From: Plazaster borealis
Taxonomy: Eukaryota; Echinodermata; Asteroidea; Forcipulatida; Labidiasteridae
Assembly (NCBI GenBank): GCA_021014325.1
Contig: CM037470.1
Coordinates: 6,923,147-6,987,146 of the forward strand
DNA: 64,000 bases
Reading direction: 5' to 3'
Shown here: piece after piece, positions 48,201-60,200 of the stretch
Layout of the letters: every line of letters starts with the position of its first letter
Position numbering within the stretch: position 1 is the stretch's first letter
Notes under the pieces: model-generated
Seen by the model: only the letters and a program-made list of their open reading frames with translations
What the model was told of the DNA's origin: nothing
The model's database searches: none
Position numbers and translations under genes: made by a program

Positions 48201-51200
48201 TACTGTATCTAATGCAAGTACAACAAAATGGAATGAAAAATTCCCCCAAAGTTTAAACCATACAATGAAATATTCCAAAGGTCAATGCAATGCATGACTT
48301 ATTGACGTGGAAAGAGAGGAGGAGGGGTGACACTGGGTGAGGGGTGAGGGAGGAGGAAAACACCACATGGGAACAAGTGGGAGGCAAAATGGACATGAAA
48401 TTGGGAAGGAACAAGGAAAGGTTGAGAAGGAAGATGGGGAAAGGGAGGGAAAACAATACATTGGTGTGGGAAAAAACAAAGGATCATGAAGAGGGAAAGG
48501 GCAGGCGAGGCAACAATACAAAAACAAAAACGATTCATCTAATAAAACTGTTGTTAAAACAGAAATTGCCCTTGGTACAAAAAAGAGGCGATGACAATAT
48601 TAGTGTTGAATTTGTGTTGTCTTAGCCTGACTTATTTAAATACTAAGAGTGTATTAAGTGGATGGGTATTATCAAGTTGTATTGTTGTTAGGTAAGTCAT
48701 TAGAGCTACTTCGTAGATTGAACTCAAGTCTTTAACAGTATTACCAATGATCTTACTTGCTGTTTGACTGATCCTGTTGTTTTTATTTAGTTTGCCAACA
48801 GACAAACCATTTGCTCATGCAATGCAAGAAAACGCACTAACGGATTGTATGACACTTTGGCAGGACATCCTGAAAATATTACGGTCAATGTTAAATAACT
48901 TGAAATTCCTCAGAAAATAAATCCACTGATTAGCCTTAACACAAAATGTTTTATTTAACTTTCCAGTATAAATGGCTATCAATATAAGTCCCAAGGTACT
49001 TATGTCCAGTTACAATTTCAATATCTGTACCATCTATGTTCACAGGATTGATCCCCTTGCGGTTTTTCCCTAAACATCAAAGACAATTTCCTTAATTTGC
49101 ATGCATTCAACACCAGAATACTTTCTCTGCACCTCTGAATAAACTTGCTAATTTCATTTCTATACCCAGTCTCATCAACCTATTCTCGTAGCCACCGCCA
49201 CTTATAAGTAAGGCTTTCAAGCAAAGGCGTACCGTATATGAACGGCTCATGATGGTATCATAGTATAACGTGATAGATCACCAACACTAACAAGCGAGGC
49301 GGATTTGGAGGTATCACTATGGTGTGTGCAGAATACATAGCAGCTCCATTGGACCCTAACCCTAACCCTAACCCTAACCCTAACCCTAACCCTAACCCTA
49401 ACCCTAACCCTAACCCTAACCCTAACCCTAACCCTAACCCTAACCCTAACCCTAACCCTAACCCTAACCCTAACCCTAACCCTAACCCTAACCCTAACCC
49501 TAACCCTAACCCTAACCCTAACCCTAACCCTAACCCTAACCCTAACCCTAACCCTAACCCTAACCCTAACCCTAACCCTAACCCTAACCCTAACCCTAAC
49601 CCTAACCCTAACCCTAACCCTAACCCTAACCCTAACCCTAACCCTAACCCTAACCCTAACCCTAACCCTAACCCTAACCCTAACCCTAACCCTAACCCTA
49701 ACCCTAACCCTAACCCTAACCCTAACCCTAACCCTAACCCTAACCCTAACCCTAACCCTAACCCTAACCCTAACCCTAACCCTAACCCTAACCCTAACCC
49801 TAACCCTAACCCCAACCCTAACCCTAACCCTAACCCTAACCCTAACCCTAACCCTAACCCTAACCCTAACCCTAACCCTAACCCTAACCCTAACCCTAAC
49901 CCTAACCCTAACCCTAACCCTAACCCTAACCCTAACCCCTAACCCTAACCCTAACCCTAACCCTAACCCTAACCCTAACCCTAACCCTAACCCTAACCCT
50001 AACCCTAACCCTAACCCTAACCCTAACCCTAACCCTAACCCTAACCCTAACCCTAACCCTAACCCTAACCCTAACCCTAACCCTAACCCTAACCCTAACC
50101 CTAACCCTAACCCTAACCCTAACCCTAACCCTAACCCTAACCCTAACCCTAACCCTAACCCTAACCCTAACCCTAACCCTAACCCTAACCCTAACCCTAA
50201 CCCTAACCCTAACCCTAACCCTAACCCTAACCCTAACCCTAACCCTAACCCTAACCCTAACCCTAACCCTAACCCTAACCCTAACCCTAACCCTAACCCT
50301 AACCCTAACCCTAACCCTAACCCTAACCCTAACCCTAACCCTAACCCTAACCCTAACCCTAACCCTAACCCTAACCCTAACCCTAACCCTACTCCTAACC
50401 CTAACCCTAACCCTAACCCTAACCCTAACCCTAACCCTAACCCTAACCCTAACCCTAACCCTAACCCTAACCCTAACCCTAACCCTAACCCTAACCCTAA
50501 CCCTAACCCTAACCCTAACCCTAACCCTAACCCTAACCCTAACCCCTAACCCTAACCCTAACCCTAACCCTAACCCTAACCCTAACCCTAACCCTAACCC
50601 TAACCCTAACCCTAACCCTAACCCTAACCCTAACCCTAACCCTAACCCTAACCCTAACCCTAACCCTAACCCTAACCCTAACCCTAACCCTAACCCTAAC
50701 CCTAACCCTAACCCTAACCCTAACCCTAACCCCAACCCTAACCCTAACCCTAACCCTAACCCTAACCCTAACCCTAACCCTAACCCTAACCCTAACCCTA
50801 ACCCTAACCCTAACCCTAACCCTAACCCTAACCCTAACCCTAACCCTAACCCTAACCCTAACCCTAACCCTAACCCTAACCCTAACCCTAACCCTAACCC
50901 TAACCCTAACCCTAACCCTAACCCTAACCCTAACCCTAACCCTAACCCTAACCCTAACCCTAACCCTAACCCTAACAACCCTAACCCTAACAACCCTAAC
51001 CCTAACCCTAACCCTAACCCTAACCCTAACCCTAACCCTAACCCTAACCCTAACCCTAACCCTAACCCTAACCCTAACCCTAACCCTAACCCTAACCCTA
51101 ACCCTAACCCTAACCCTAACCCTAACCCTAACCCTAACCCTAACCCTAACCCTAACCCTAACCCTAACCCTAACCCTAACCCTAACCCTAACCCTAACCC

Positions 51201-54200
51201 TAACCCTAACCCTAACCCTAACCCTAACCCTAACCCTAACCCTAACCCTAACCCTAACCCTAACCCTAACCCTAACCCTAACCCTAACCCTAACCCTAAC
51301 CCTAACCCTAACCCTAACCCTAACCCTAACCCTAACCCTAACCCTAACCCTAACCCTAACCCTAACCCTAACCCTAACCAACCCTAATCCTATCCCAAAC
51401 CCTAACCCTCGCTTGTTAGTGTTGGTGATCTATCACGTTATACCATGATACCATCATGGGCCGTTCATTGAAAGCCTTACTCATAAGTGACGGTGGCTAC
51501 GTGAGTAGGGTGCGACTCATCGTCATGAGTAAGGAAAGCTGTTAACGAAGTGTCATCTGCATATTTAACTATAGAGCACGTGCCATTCCTGCATCTGCGA
51601 TCACTATGAAGTAAGAAGAGTACTGGTGATAAAACACATCCCTGAGGGGCTCCTGTATTGGTATAAATAATATCAGACACTGACTGCATGAGTCTAACAC
51701 TCGGAGATATATTTGTCAATAAGTCACAAAACCATAACACCAAGTATTGGTTTACATTTATCCCTCTCAGCTTGCCTAACAGAAAATGACGCTGGATCAA
51801 GTAAAACGCTGATGAAAAATCTTCGAATAAAGTCCCCGCACTCATAATATGCTTTAGAACGATCTAGATGGCTATAAATGCCATGCAACATTGTTAGGAT
51901 TGCATCGCCAACGCTTCGCTCAGTCTGTAGGCAAACTGCAAAGGATCGATGAAAGGTATTGTGTGCTTAACAATGAAACCTTTAACAATCTGTTCAAGGC
52001 ACTTCATGACAATGACCGTTGAGCAATAGGTCTGTAATCATTTAGCACCGTGGGTTTACACTATTTTTTGCAATGGGAATGTCATCTTCAGTTTTCAATA
52101 ATCAATTTGAGGCCAAAACTTTGTGCTTCAAATATTTTATTACCGCTAGACAGTCTTGCGGGCTTGTCGCGGGACCTGTGTGCTCAATCTGTCACCGGTC
52201 TGGCCCGGGCATTTGTTTTATTGCCTCGCCGTTTCGTCCAATTGACCCCATGGACGGTGCCTTGCATTCTTTGATAGCCGGTCTGTGCTGGCTTGATCAC
52301 TTTTGTCTGAGCAGCCTTTGAGTTGAGTTGACAATTTATCAGTCATCAATTTTCGAATTTCGAATTCTCTCGCTTTTCAGCATTTTAAACGGTTGTACCG
52401 TGTGGTCATACTATTGTCGAACTTTTGGATTTAGTTTTCTCGTTATCAGCAATTTTTCCTTGCTCCGTTTCGGATTTTCTCATTGTTTGGATGCGGTGTT
52501 CTTGCTGGAGTTTTAAGCGTCTGTTTCTGTGTCCTTGTTTTGGTGGACCCTTTCGACCTAATCTCGATTATGCCTCGTTCGAGTAAGCGGCCAGCTGCCC
52601 CTGCAGCAGTCACGGAGCCTGCCGCGACTAAGCGCCGTAAGGGACGGTCTGCTACCAGCTCATCGGCCACCAGGACAACCGCTACTCCCGCGGCTGGTGT
52701 TTTGCCAACATCGGCTTCCAATGCCGCTGCTACGGCACCACCGCCGCCCACGACGACGGCCCCGTCGACGACACCAGCTTGTGGATGGAATGTTATGGCG
52801 GATGGGGTACCTCCATCGACGTGTACGGTTCCACCAACGGCAGCGACGGAGCATGGGGCAGTCGTGCCGCCGCCAACAATCGGTGAGTCTTTCAATACAC
52901 CAATATTTGTAAGTTCCGTTAGCGCGTCGCTTGCTGGGCTAGATAGCGCGCCACTGCATAGCGTCTGTGACGATCTTGGGGCCGCCGTGCCCTTAGCGTT
53001 GCAAGAAAAAAATTGGAAGGGCGGGTTTGTGGAGTTCGAGTCCCTTTTTCGACCTGCTCGTCATGCCGAAAATGACTGCGTGTTCATGGTTAGGACGCAC
53101 GAGTCACCAGCTTGGCAACTGCGGCCGCATAAGCAGACCCAACGGATCACGTCCATTGAGCAATGGACATCGGCATTTTTGATTTTTGCGTCCATTTTTC
53201 TGCAGCGTCATCCTGGTCAAGCACGGCATCTTTTGAAGTATGCTGACATTGTTCGATCAGCGGCATTTCGTCGTACTGGCTTTGGCTGGCGTGACTACGA
53301 CGTCAATTTCAGGCTTAGGCAGGCTCGTGTGCCATCTCGCTCATGGGCTACCATTGATGCGGAGCTTTGGCTCATGTTGGTCGGTGCGCCGGGGCAGCCT
53401 CAAAATTTTCGTTCCTTCGGGAGTCGAGGCTCATATCGGCAGCAAGACCACAGTCCCAATAGTTTCGGATCCCGCCGGGCAACACAACGGGAGACTGGAT
53501 CTAGTACCTGTCACGATTTAAACCGTGGCCAGTGTTTTCGTCCAGCCTGTCGTTACACCCACAGATGTGCAATCTGCTCCTCCGTCGGTCACCCAGCCAG
53601 TAATTGCCGAGGTTCTCGCACCCGCGTGCCTGCAATTAGCGCAAACCCCAATTCTGCTCAGTAAGATGCGCCCATTTTTGCAGTCGTAACCCAATAGGCA
53701 TGATGCGCAAGTTCTTTTTCAGGGTTTTTCCGTTGGCTTTAGGCTTGGTTATACAGGTTCCCGGGCTGCTTCTGCAGCTCGAAATTTGGTTTCTGTTCGT
53801 GGCAATTTGCCAATTGTGCGTCAAAAAATTGACCGCGAACTTCAATTGGGCCGGGTGGCTGGCCCTTTTTCAACACCCCCACTACCCAATTTGCGTTGTT
53901 CCCCAGTTGGTTTAGTACCGAAGCAAGCACCTAGGGAATTTCGTCTAATTCATAACTTGTCTTCACCGTTGGGTAATTCGGTTAACGATCACATTGACCC
54001 GAGTGCAGCTTCGGTACATTATGCTAGCTTTGATGATGCTGTTGCTATGGTCACCAGTTTAGGTCCCGGTGCCCTCATGGCTAAGGTTGACATAAAATCA
54101 GCATTTCGTTTACTTCCTGTTCACCCTGATGATTTCGATTTGCTGGGTTTTACCATTGAGGGCCTTTGTTATTTTGATAAATGTATGCCTATGGGGTGTT

Positions 54201-57200
54201 CCATTTCTTGTGCTACATTTGAGCGTTTCAGTACCTTTTTGGTATACAGTACTCGTAAAGTGTCTGCTTCTCAGTGTATCATGCACTATCTAGATGATTT
54301 CCTTTTTGTGGGAGGCAAAACACACAGGAGTGTTTGCGAGTCATGCAATCCTTTCGAGTTGTTGCTAAGGAGTTTGGGGTGCCTCTGGCGGAGGAAAAAA
54401 GTGAGGGGCCCACAACTAAACTGTCTTTTCTTGGATTGGACATTGACACTGTGGCGCAGGAGATTCAAGTGCCTCCGGGCAAGATTGTTGCACTGAAGGC
54501 CAAACTTTCTAGTGTCATTAGCAAAAAGAAGGTTACACTCCGGGAACTTCAGTCTGTTTTAGGTAGTTTGAATTTTTTCTTTTGTTAGGCGGTGCGTCCG
54601 GGTAGAGCGTTTTTGAGGCGTTTGTTTGATTTGACTCGTGGTGTAAGTATTCCCCACCACCGCATCCGTATTTCATCTGGAGCGCGTGAGGATTTGCTTG
54701 CTTGGCAGCAGTTTTTGTCACGCTTTAATGGTACAGTGGTATTTCCGTCTGCTGTTTGGTCTTCCAGCGGTAGTTTACATTTGTTCACCGATGCATCTGC
54801 AGAATTAGGCTTTGGTGCCTTTTTTGATGGAAGTTGGTCTCAGGGCCGTTGGCTAGGTTCAATAAAGGCATACAAATTGTCGATTGCATTTCTAGAACTG
54901 TTCCCAGTTACCCTGGCCCTACGCCTGTGGGGGCAGCATTTGCAGGGGAAGAGAGTAATTTTTTGGTGTGACAACGAATCGGTAGTAGCGATTATTAATC
55001 GTCAAACCTCACATTGTGCAAAGATAATGAAGTTGGTTCGTTTCTTGGTTTTGCGTTGTCTTGAATTGGATATCCACTTCAAGGCTCGTCATGTCCCGGG
55101 GGTTGATAATTATATTACTGATGCTCTTTCCCGTTTCCAGATGGACCGTTTTCGCCGGTTGGCACCCGGGGCAGACCCCGTTATGACCCCCTTGCCAGGC
55201 AACCTGTGGAGCGCCTTCAGCTAGAAGTGCAAGAATTGCTGCAACATTCGTTGGCACCTCGTACCCACTCGCTTTATCAACGGGCCTGGAACCTTTACCA
55301 GGAATTTTGCACACTGCATGGCTTTGGTGATTCACTTTTCTCATCTTTACAATCACTTGTTCAATTTATTGCATTTTTGTCAATTAATGAGTATGCTCCT
55401 ACCACCATTGCGTCTTACGTTTCAGGTATTGCATCGTCTTTGCGTTTGGCTGGGTCACCCGACATAACCAAACATTTTATTGTTAAGCGTCTGTTAGAGG
55501 GTAGTAGGCGGCTGAACAGTCGCCGTGACTTACGCCGTCCCATTACTTATAGTATTTTGCAACGCATTGTGCCTGCTTTGGATTCCATTTGCACTAACCA
55601 GTTTGAAGCACAGCTCTTTAGAGCGGCATTTCTGTTCGCTTTCTTTGGGTTTTTACGTGTTGGCGAATTCACTGCCAAGTCTAAGCATGTGGTTTCTCCC
55701 CTAAGGCATTCAGATGTTTCCTTGCAGGTTGCGCCCACTGGGCGGGTAGCGGTACTCAATGTTAGGTTTTCAAAAACCGATCAGTATGGTCGGGGGTGCT
55801 TCATTACGATTCCCGAGTGTTCTCGGGGCGATTTTGCGCTTTGCCCTGTTCGAGCTGCAGCGCATTTTTTGAGCGTTTTGCGTCCGCATTGCTCAAGCTT
55901 CTTTTCACACTTCAATGGAGACCCTGTCACACGCTCCCAATTCACTGCGGTTCTTCAGCGTTCTCTGGATTTTGTTGGTCTTGGTGACATGCGTTTTTCT
56001 TCGCATTCATTTCGTATTGGGGCAGCCACCTCTGCAGCAATGTCAGGTATTCCCGAGGCGGATATTCAAGCTATGGGCCGTTGGAAGTCCAACGCCTATA
56101 GCCGCTACATCCGTATTGACCCCGGCTTTATTTTGTAAAAAGCCTGCCCCATCTCAGTATTTTGTTTTTGTTTTTGTTCATGCTTTTGTGTGGATTTGAT
56201 TTTTAATATTACAACCCCGTTTTAATTTGTTTTCTTTCATTCTGTTTCCTTCATGAGCAACCCCACACCACGGTGAGCCTGTGGTGTGGGTCATTGGCGA
56301 CTCTTTTGTACATTGGGCATCGCGCATAGCTGTGAGGGATGCGTCACTCACTGAAGGTGCAATGGTTCGGGAGGCGGGGACTCCACATTGAGCAGTTTGG
56401 AGATTTTCTGCAGCACACGTGGTCTCGTGAAAACTCAAATCCAGACGCCATCATTCTTCATGTGGGATCAAATGACCTCGGCAGGGTGCCAAAGAAATGC
56501 ATGTTGCGTGACATTCATCGGTTGCTGTCGGGCACCAGGGAACTTTCAAACAAAACAAGGTTGAGACGGGCGAGACGGGCCATCAATCGTAATGTGGGTG
56601 GTCTGTTTCGGTCCTCGCCCGGTGGTTTGATTAACCATCCCCAAATAGTGTGGTCGGATCGTGAATTATTTATCCACGACGGCATCCACCTTTCTAACAC
56701 AGCTTGTCATTTCTTGATTTCTAATTTTAATGATGCACTTCGCACTTTATTTCCATAAAAGTTATACCCAACTGAATTAATCTTGAGGCTATTTTGGCGG
56801 CGGTCATCGCGATGACCGTTTGGCGGTATTTCATTGTTTACACCTCAATAGTCCTCAGGTGTGTTCATTCATCTGTTATAATTTGCTACTTTGGGGTCTT
56901 TGTTAAATGTATTATCATTATTATAACTATGGTTTTCTGCGTTGACGGGATGAACCGTATTTTAGGCGCTTTGGCTTAATTTGCCAACAACCGGGGAATA
57001 TGTGCTGTTTATTTAACTGTGCTATATTTGCTTTAATTTCAAGTTCCTTTGCAAACCTTTTATTTTAACGCTTTTGGTTTCGCGGTACAGCCTCGTCCGG
57101 AAACCTGTATGCAGTAGTAGTTTTGGTGACCTCGCGGATTTAGCCACTGCCGGAGGTCAGTTTTGCTATTGGTTGATTTACTGTTGTTGATTTCGCGGAT

Positions 57201-60200
57201 TTGATGCAACTGCCGGAAATCAGTTTGGCTTTAATTGCTTTATTTATTACTTTTGATTTCGCGGGTGATGCGACTACCGGGAATCAGTTCAGCTTATTGG
57301 TTTGCATTAAACACATTTTAGATGATCTTGCGGATGGCAGGCAACTGCCGGAGATCAGGTTAAGTTTTATAAAATACAAGCATTTTGTTATGGCTTAGCT
57401 CATTGCAGCATAAACAAATAAAAGGCTGCTCAGGCCACTCTGTTGATCAAACCAAAGTGTTTCTGTGTCGTATGTGGTAATAATTAAGGAATTGTGAAAG
57501 TGTCCAAAGACCTCTGAAAAAGGTTCCTTAAAACCAGAGAAGGTTCTCTGAAACAAGATTTCAGAACCTTGCCGCCAAGTCTGTCCAGTTATTTGTAAGC
57601 AACATAATGCACATTTTGTCATGTTTGAGTTTCAAGGGATAAACAAAATATATCCCTTCCATTTTTCGAATAAGTTTGAAGAACAAGGGATACACAATTA
57701 TATCCCCTCCTCTTTTCGGCTGGGTTTAAGGAACAACGGATAGGCAATTATATCCCCTACTCTTTTGGGCCGGGTTTGAGCAGGAAAGAATACAAAAATC
57801 TACCCCTCCTCTTTTCAGCTGGGTTTGAGGAACAAGGGATACAAAAATATCTCCCCTCCTCTTTGCGGCTGGGTTTGAGGAACAAGGGATACAAACACAT
57901 GTCCCCTTACTTTAAATTATTACCACTCGAACCACAAATAAACTCCTTTTTTGTCAGCTTTCTCAATAATGAATATACCGGTAAACATTGTAAATAAAAA
58001 GGTGTGCGTATTTTCCTTGATATTATGATGCAATAATAGTTTGGAGTACAAAATCTGGACAATTTTGTTGCTAACAAAAAGGTATAAATCAAAAGACTGT
58101 TAACAATATTTTTAAAAGTGCATCCGATTCTTACTTTGTTCCTCCAGCAATATGTTATGAAGAAAAACAGCATGATTTTAACAATTTTGAAACAACTTCA
58201 AGAAAAGTTGCTGTATATTACCAAAAAGGTGCACAATTTAAAATTGTAGTTGAAGATGAACCTGTTGGAAACAATTTAACTCACTTTGTGTTGTTTTAAA
58301 TGGTAAGGTTTTCAAATCGGTCGATCCCACATCTCCCATGTAGTTTGTTGTTGCCGTTGATAATGGTTCACCTTTAAATGTAAAATTGATTTATAGGGAA
58401 GGTAAACTTTATTGGTAATTTATCCACAAATTAATGACCATAAAAACTTACTTTTTTCAGAGCACTAAAAAGATGTTAAAACTTTACAACATTATTAGAA
58501 ACGCCACCCTTTGAAATAATGCAGTTTTAGAGCAAGAGGTAATGTTTCACTTAAAAATTGAATCTGACAAAGTTTCACGCATGAAGCCTTTCTCAGGCAT
58601 TTGAAAGTGAACACGTCTATGCAACAAGGGTTCCCTTAATATTTATTATTATTATTCTCACAACAAGTAAGAATACCGGTACTGGTCTTTGACAGTTACC
58701 CACAAGATACCCAGGCTTTAAATGAATTAAAATCAACATAAATCATTAAGCACTTTTAATAAAATGCAAAATGAGCTTTTAACTTTGTATCAGTATCATC
58801 ATGAACAAACAATCCATCTGAAATAATATTCCAACTTAAATTGTGGACGAATCAAAATAGGTACATTAAAGTTGTACTTACGAACAATTTTCGTTGCTGT
58901 GGTTGCTGCTGGTTCAGTTTGAATTGCTAAAAGAAAAAAATAAGACGAAGAAGACGAAAAAAGGGAGGAAAAAGAAGAAATTAAATTAACAAAGTATCTC
59001 TTCAAATAAAAACATGTTTTTCCTTCAAAGATACAAATTAACTTTGTTCTTGCAGCTTGTATACTTAGTATCATGAGATAAGCAACCAAAACGGTATTAC
59101 AGCTTGTTTTAAATGACATGAAATAGTTACTTTGCCAACTTACACGCAAGGACAATTGCCGTATAATTGTAGTTGGACTGGTTGTAGTAGGAGTCATGAA
59201 CATCACATCGGTATCTTCCCTCGTCGTTTACGTCCACGTTTAGTATTGTAAGATTACAGCTTGTCTTGCCATGATGAAGCACGTACTTTCCCGTCTGGTC
59301 CACGTCGCCAATTGTAATGCACGACTGCAGCATGGTGTTGTTAAGTGACCACTTATAGGTGAAACTTCTTGGATCAGTTGTGCCGCTGTCGATCACAGAG
59401 CACGGTAAGGTAGCAATCTCCCCTTCTCCTGGAGTAAGTTTTCTTTCAGTCTGAACACCAAAATTGGCTAAAAAACACACCAAAAAACAACAACAAACAA
59501 ATAAACAAACAAACAAACTAACAAACAAATTAACAAACAAACAAACACCCCAACACCCCAACAAACAAACAAACAAACAAGCACCCCAACACCCCAACAA
59601 CAGAACAACAGCAATGAGTAGTGACCTTGTCATTTAAAGACCAAACATAAAGTTTCAAGATACGGTATTGATGTGGTACTTACATTGCAGTATGCTTTGA
59701 AACATTTGAAAGAAAACTAGATTTTAAAATGAGGAAAGTAAGTTTCTTTATAAATTAATTTTAAAGCGTTGCAAACACCTTCAAGAAGGGTAATATGTAG
59801 CTTGTTTAGTAGTTTTGGAAAACACTGACGATCGAGCAGGATTTATACACCAACTGAGTATATTAAAACTGAACTGACATGAACACCTTTAAGCATAACA
59901 AAAAACATACTAAAAAGCATTCATTGCTGTGCGGCATTGCCTATTTTGAAAAGTGTTAAATTTTAATTTACAATCAGTAAACAAAATTCAAAATTTACAA
60001 AAAGGATAACTTTATTGGATGATGGTGTCCTTATTCAGCAACATAATTTTGTTGGGAAAAAACGTTGTCAAGACAAATATATTATCATTGGTTTGCCGTC
60101 ATTCAACAATGAAAATGTGAGAAAAAACGTTGTCAAGACAAACATAGTATCATTGGTTCGCTGTCATTCTACAATGTGAGAACGTAATAAATCATATTTG

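Larger units (their letters stand above)
49188..51500. mobile_element. inverted-repeat-flanked telomeric element inserted in a LINE
   Basis: Arms at 49188-49299 and 51407-51500 are reverse complements over about 94 bases with few mismatches, plus an 18-base insertion in the left arm. Between them lie 54 bases of unique sequence and about 2.05 kb of CCCTAA repeats. LINE reverse-transcriptase sequence continues on both outer sides, so the unit is an insertion. I see no clean target duplication; the host site around it is itself nearly palindromic. No transposase is present. Confidence 0.75.
52130..57450 (+). mobile_element. Ngaro-like tyrosine-recombinase retrotransposon (decayed)
   Basis: Order on the + strand: GC-rich 5' region, Gag-like ORF with zinc fingers, RT/RNase H, overlapping tyrosine recombinase, SGNH hydrolase-like ORF, then a 3' region with five hairpins. 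RT/RNase H followed by a recombinase and a hydrolase, with no methyltransferase, is the layout of the Ngaro branch of DIRS-order elements. Two in-frame stops and one deletion in RT, and one shift in the hydrolase, show it is dead. The ends are approximate: a 13-bp inverted match (52307-52319 and 57421-57433) is the only terminal pairing I found. Confidence 0.85.

Noticed and set aside
48253..48625. Several Pro/Phe/Ser-rich (-) and Lys/Glu-rich (+) frames
   Set aside because: Produced by a purine-rich low-complexity tract.
49258..51381. Long open frames of Pro-Asn, Gly-Leu and Arg-Val dipeptides
   Set aside because: They are six-base telomeric repeat read in different frames; frame switches coincide with single-base repeat variants.
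52446..52895. - strand Gly/Ala/Val-rich frame
   Set aside because: Antisense shadow of the Gag-like ORF, whose zinc motifs fix the coding strand.
59468..59633. N-terminal extension of the Ig2 frame with Leu/Cys/Phe-rich leader on the - strand
   Set aside because: The leader is translated CAAA microsatellite; the TTTTTTAG acceptor at 59468-59469 marks the true exon start.
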